Source: JBCBSZ01 sp039197885 (GTDB taxonomy: Bacteria > Actinomycetota > Acidimicrobiia > Acidimicrobiales > Poriferisodalaceae). Taken from it: DNA of 14,236 nt. This document shows, piece after piece, positions 12,893-14,236 of the stretch. A program made the position numbers and the translations under genes. The stretch covers positions 1 through 14,236 of the forward strand of contig JBCCTY010000086.1 in NCBI GenBank assembly GCA_039197885.1. The letters are read 5' to 3'. A model generated the notes under the pieces. That model did not search any database, was not told the DNA's origin, and saw only the letters and a program-made list of their open reading frames with translations. The number at the start of each line of letters is the position of its first letter. Position 1 is the stretch's first letter.

Positions 12893-14236
12893 ATGACCAC
12901 CCGACAGCTGCGCCGGGGTGAGTCGCGGATGCTCGCCGTCGAGTCGCCGTCCGCGCTCGGGCACACCTCGACGCTCATCGTCCTCGACGCCTCGTCGACG
13001 GAGCAGCCCATCAACAGCGCCGTGCTGCACGGCGAGGTGGCCGCCCGCCTCGACGAACTGCCGCTGCTGCGGCAGTGCCTCGTCGACATCCCGCTCGGGC
13101 TCGATCGGCCCTGGTGGCGCGACGATCCGGGCTTCGACCTCAACTACCACCTCCGCTACATCGCCGTCCCCGACCCCGACGACCCGACCGCCCTCGCCCA
13201 GCTGGTCGCCCGCATCCACGACCGTCCCCTCGACCGCCGGCGTCCGCTGTGGGAGCTCTATCTCATCACCGGGCTCGCCGACGGCCGCATGGCACTGCTC
13301 TCGAAGGTCCACCTCGCGGCGCTGGGCTCGGCCGGCGGCAACGAGATCGCCGCCGGTCTGCTCGGATCGTCCCCCCACCTGTCCGCCACCACCGACGACG
13401 AGCTCGACGCGATCGGTTGGAAGGCCCGTCCGGGGCCGTCCCCGTGGCAGATGCTCTTCACGACGTGGCGCAACACGATGCTCGACCCCGCGCGGTCGAT
13501 GCTGGCCATCCCCTCCCGGTTGACCAGCGTGCCGGGGGTGCGGGCCCTGGTGAACCCGGCGCTCGCGCTGCTCAACCAGCGCACGCAGCGCTCGATCGTG
13601 GTCCCGAACGACGAGACGGTCACGCCGCGGACCTCGTTCAACCAACGGGTCGGTCCCCACCGTCGCTGGGCGCCCGTCACCCTCGAGATGGACCGCATCG
13701 CCGACCTCCGCCACCGTGCCGGGGTGTCGACCGTCGACGTCCTGACGGCGCTGTGCGGCGGAGCGTTGCGCTGGTGGCTCCTCGAGCACGACGAGCTCCC
13801 GAAGGAGCCCCTCAAGGCCCTCGTGCCGCTCTCGGTCAGCGATCCCGACGCCATCGACGGACTCGCCGGGGTCGTCGTCAGCCTTCAGACCCACCGCCGC
13901 CGGCCCGACGCCCGCCTGACTGCCATCCACACCGAGATCGGTGAGGCGGTCGTGCGGCACGGTGCCATGCCCGCCGCCGAGATCCAGGGCATCGGGGGTG
14001 GCACACCGATCCTCGGGATGATCGCCTCGCGGCTCCTCGAGCGGAGCCCGCTGGCCGATCGGCTGCTCCCGCCGTTCAACACCGTGATCACGTCGGTGCC
14101 GGGGCCGAGCGACCCGCACTACGCCCTCGGTGCCCGAGTCGAGGCGATCCACCCGGTGCTGGGCGTCGTCGACGGCGTCGGGCTCCACATCGGGGCGATG
14201 TCGGTCGGTGACCGCCTCTGCCTGAGTCTGGTCGCC
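12893..14236 (+). CDS. WS/DGAT-family acyltransferase homologue with degenerate active site (C-terminus cut off)
   Basis: The 448 visible codons form one open frame to the window edge; family members are usually about 450-480 residues, so little is missing. Family marks are the N-terminal RGESRMLAVESPS (8-20), the PLW motif in RPLDRRRPLWELYLITGL (111-128), PRTSFNQRVGPHRRWA (245-260) and SVPGPSDP (401-408). In place of the catalytic HHxxxDG after the KV dipeptide it has KVHLAALGSAGG (138-149): the first His is kept, but the second, catalytic His is Leu141 and the Asp-Gly is lost. The usual ND of the helix around 280 is VD, and the LGN-type motif before the sheet near 325 is absent. It may therefore be inactive or may bind lipid without acyl transfer. 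ATG at 12893 lies 4 nt after the hydrolase stop, with GGAG about 10 nt upstream. Confidence 0.88.
   Translation, partial: MTTRQLRRGESRMLAVESPSALGHTSTLIVLDASSTEQPINSAVLHGEVAARLDELPLLRQCLVDIPLGLDRPWWRDDPGFDLNYHLRYIAVPDPDDPTALAQLVARIHDRPLDRRRPLWELYLITGLADGRMALLSKVHLAALGSAGGNEIAAGLLGSSPHLSATTDDELDAIGWKARPGPSPWQMLFTTWRNTMLDPARSMLAIPSRLTSVPGVRALVNPALALLNQRTQRSIVVPNDETVTPRTSFNQRVGPHRRWAPVTLEMDRIADLRHRAGVSTVDVLTALCGGALRWWLLEHDELPKEPLKALVPLSVSDPDAIDGLAGVVVSLQTHRRRPDARLTAIHTEIGEAVVRHGAMPAAEIQGIGGGTPILGMIASRLLERSPLADRLLPPFNTVITSVPGPSDPHYALGARVEAIHPVLGVVDGVGLHIGAMSVGDRLCLSLVA

Noticed and set aside
12566..14188. 540-codon minus-strand open frame opposite the WS/DGAT-like gene
   Set aside because: The plus-strand frame shows PLW, VPGP and the family layout; the antisense translation has no recognisable features.

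Overview
The window is about 14.2 kb of very GC-rich, densely coding DNA from a bacterial chromosome, most likely an actinobacterium. An Acidimicrobiia/Ilumatobacter-like or mycobacterial-like relative is my inference. The evidence is the mixture of an F420-type LLM oxidoreductase, a soluble class I P450, an ACAD10/11-type acyl-CoA dehydrogenase, a WS/DGAT-family protein, GTG and leaderless-looking starts, and GC-driven long antisense open frames. I see no RNA gene, insertion sequence, CRISPR array, phage gene or attachment site.

Layout, left to right. A DauA-like FAD amino-acid dehydrogenase (minus, cut at the left edge) diverges from a PNPOx-fold flavoprotein (plus) with only 12 bp between them. 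A divergent SHMT-fold PLP enzyme (minus) converges on that flavoprotein and diverges from a cytochrome P450 (plus), which is followed by an acyl-CoA dehydrogenase (plus). The dehydrogenase runs stop-to-stop into a CHMI-like tautomerase (minus), which diverges from an Lrp/AsnC regulator (plus). A hairpin separates the regulator from a cytosolic GH3 glycosidase (minus). The GH3 gene diverges from a translationally coupled pair: an F420-type LLM oxidoreductase and a BadH-like SDR (plus). A sphingosine-phosphate-lyase-like PLP decarboxylase (minus) then diverges, across a 177-bp regulatory gap, from a lipase-type hydrolase and a WS/DGAT-like acyltransferase homologue (plus, cut at the right edge).

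Taken together this is an accessory catabolic and lipid-handling neighbourhood of short operons, not one long operon. Likely working pairs are P450 + acyl-CoA dehydrogenase, LLM + SDR, and hydrolase + WS/DGAT. The most interesting signals are enzymes that keep their fold and cofactor residues but have lost the residues that define the textbook reaction. The WS/DGAT homologue lacks HHxxxDG, the SHMT homologue lacks the Tyr55/Glu57/Tyr65 set, and the DauA homologue has Phe where the arginine-binding Glu should be. Two operator-like palindromes also stand out: a FadR-type TGGTC-T-GACCA before the hydrolase gene and a 15-bp palindrome over the regulator's ribosome binding site. I found no clear defence, mobile or otherwise wholly novel multi-gene system. 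Comparisons with reference proteins were made from memory, without alignment software.
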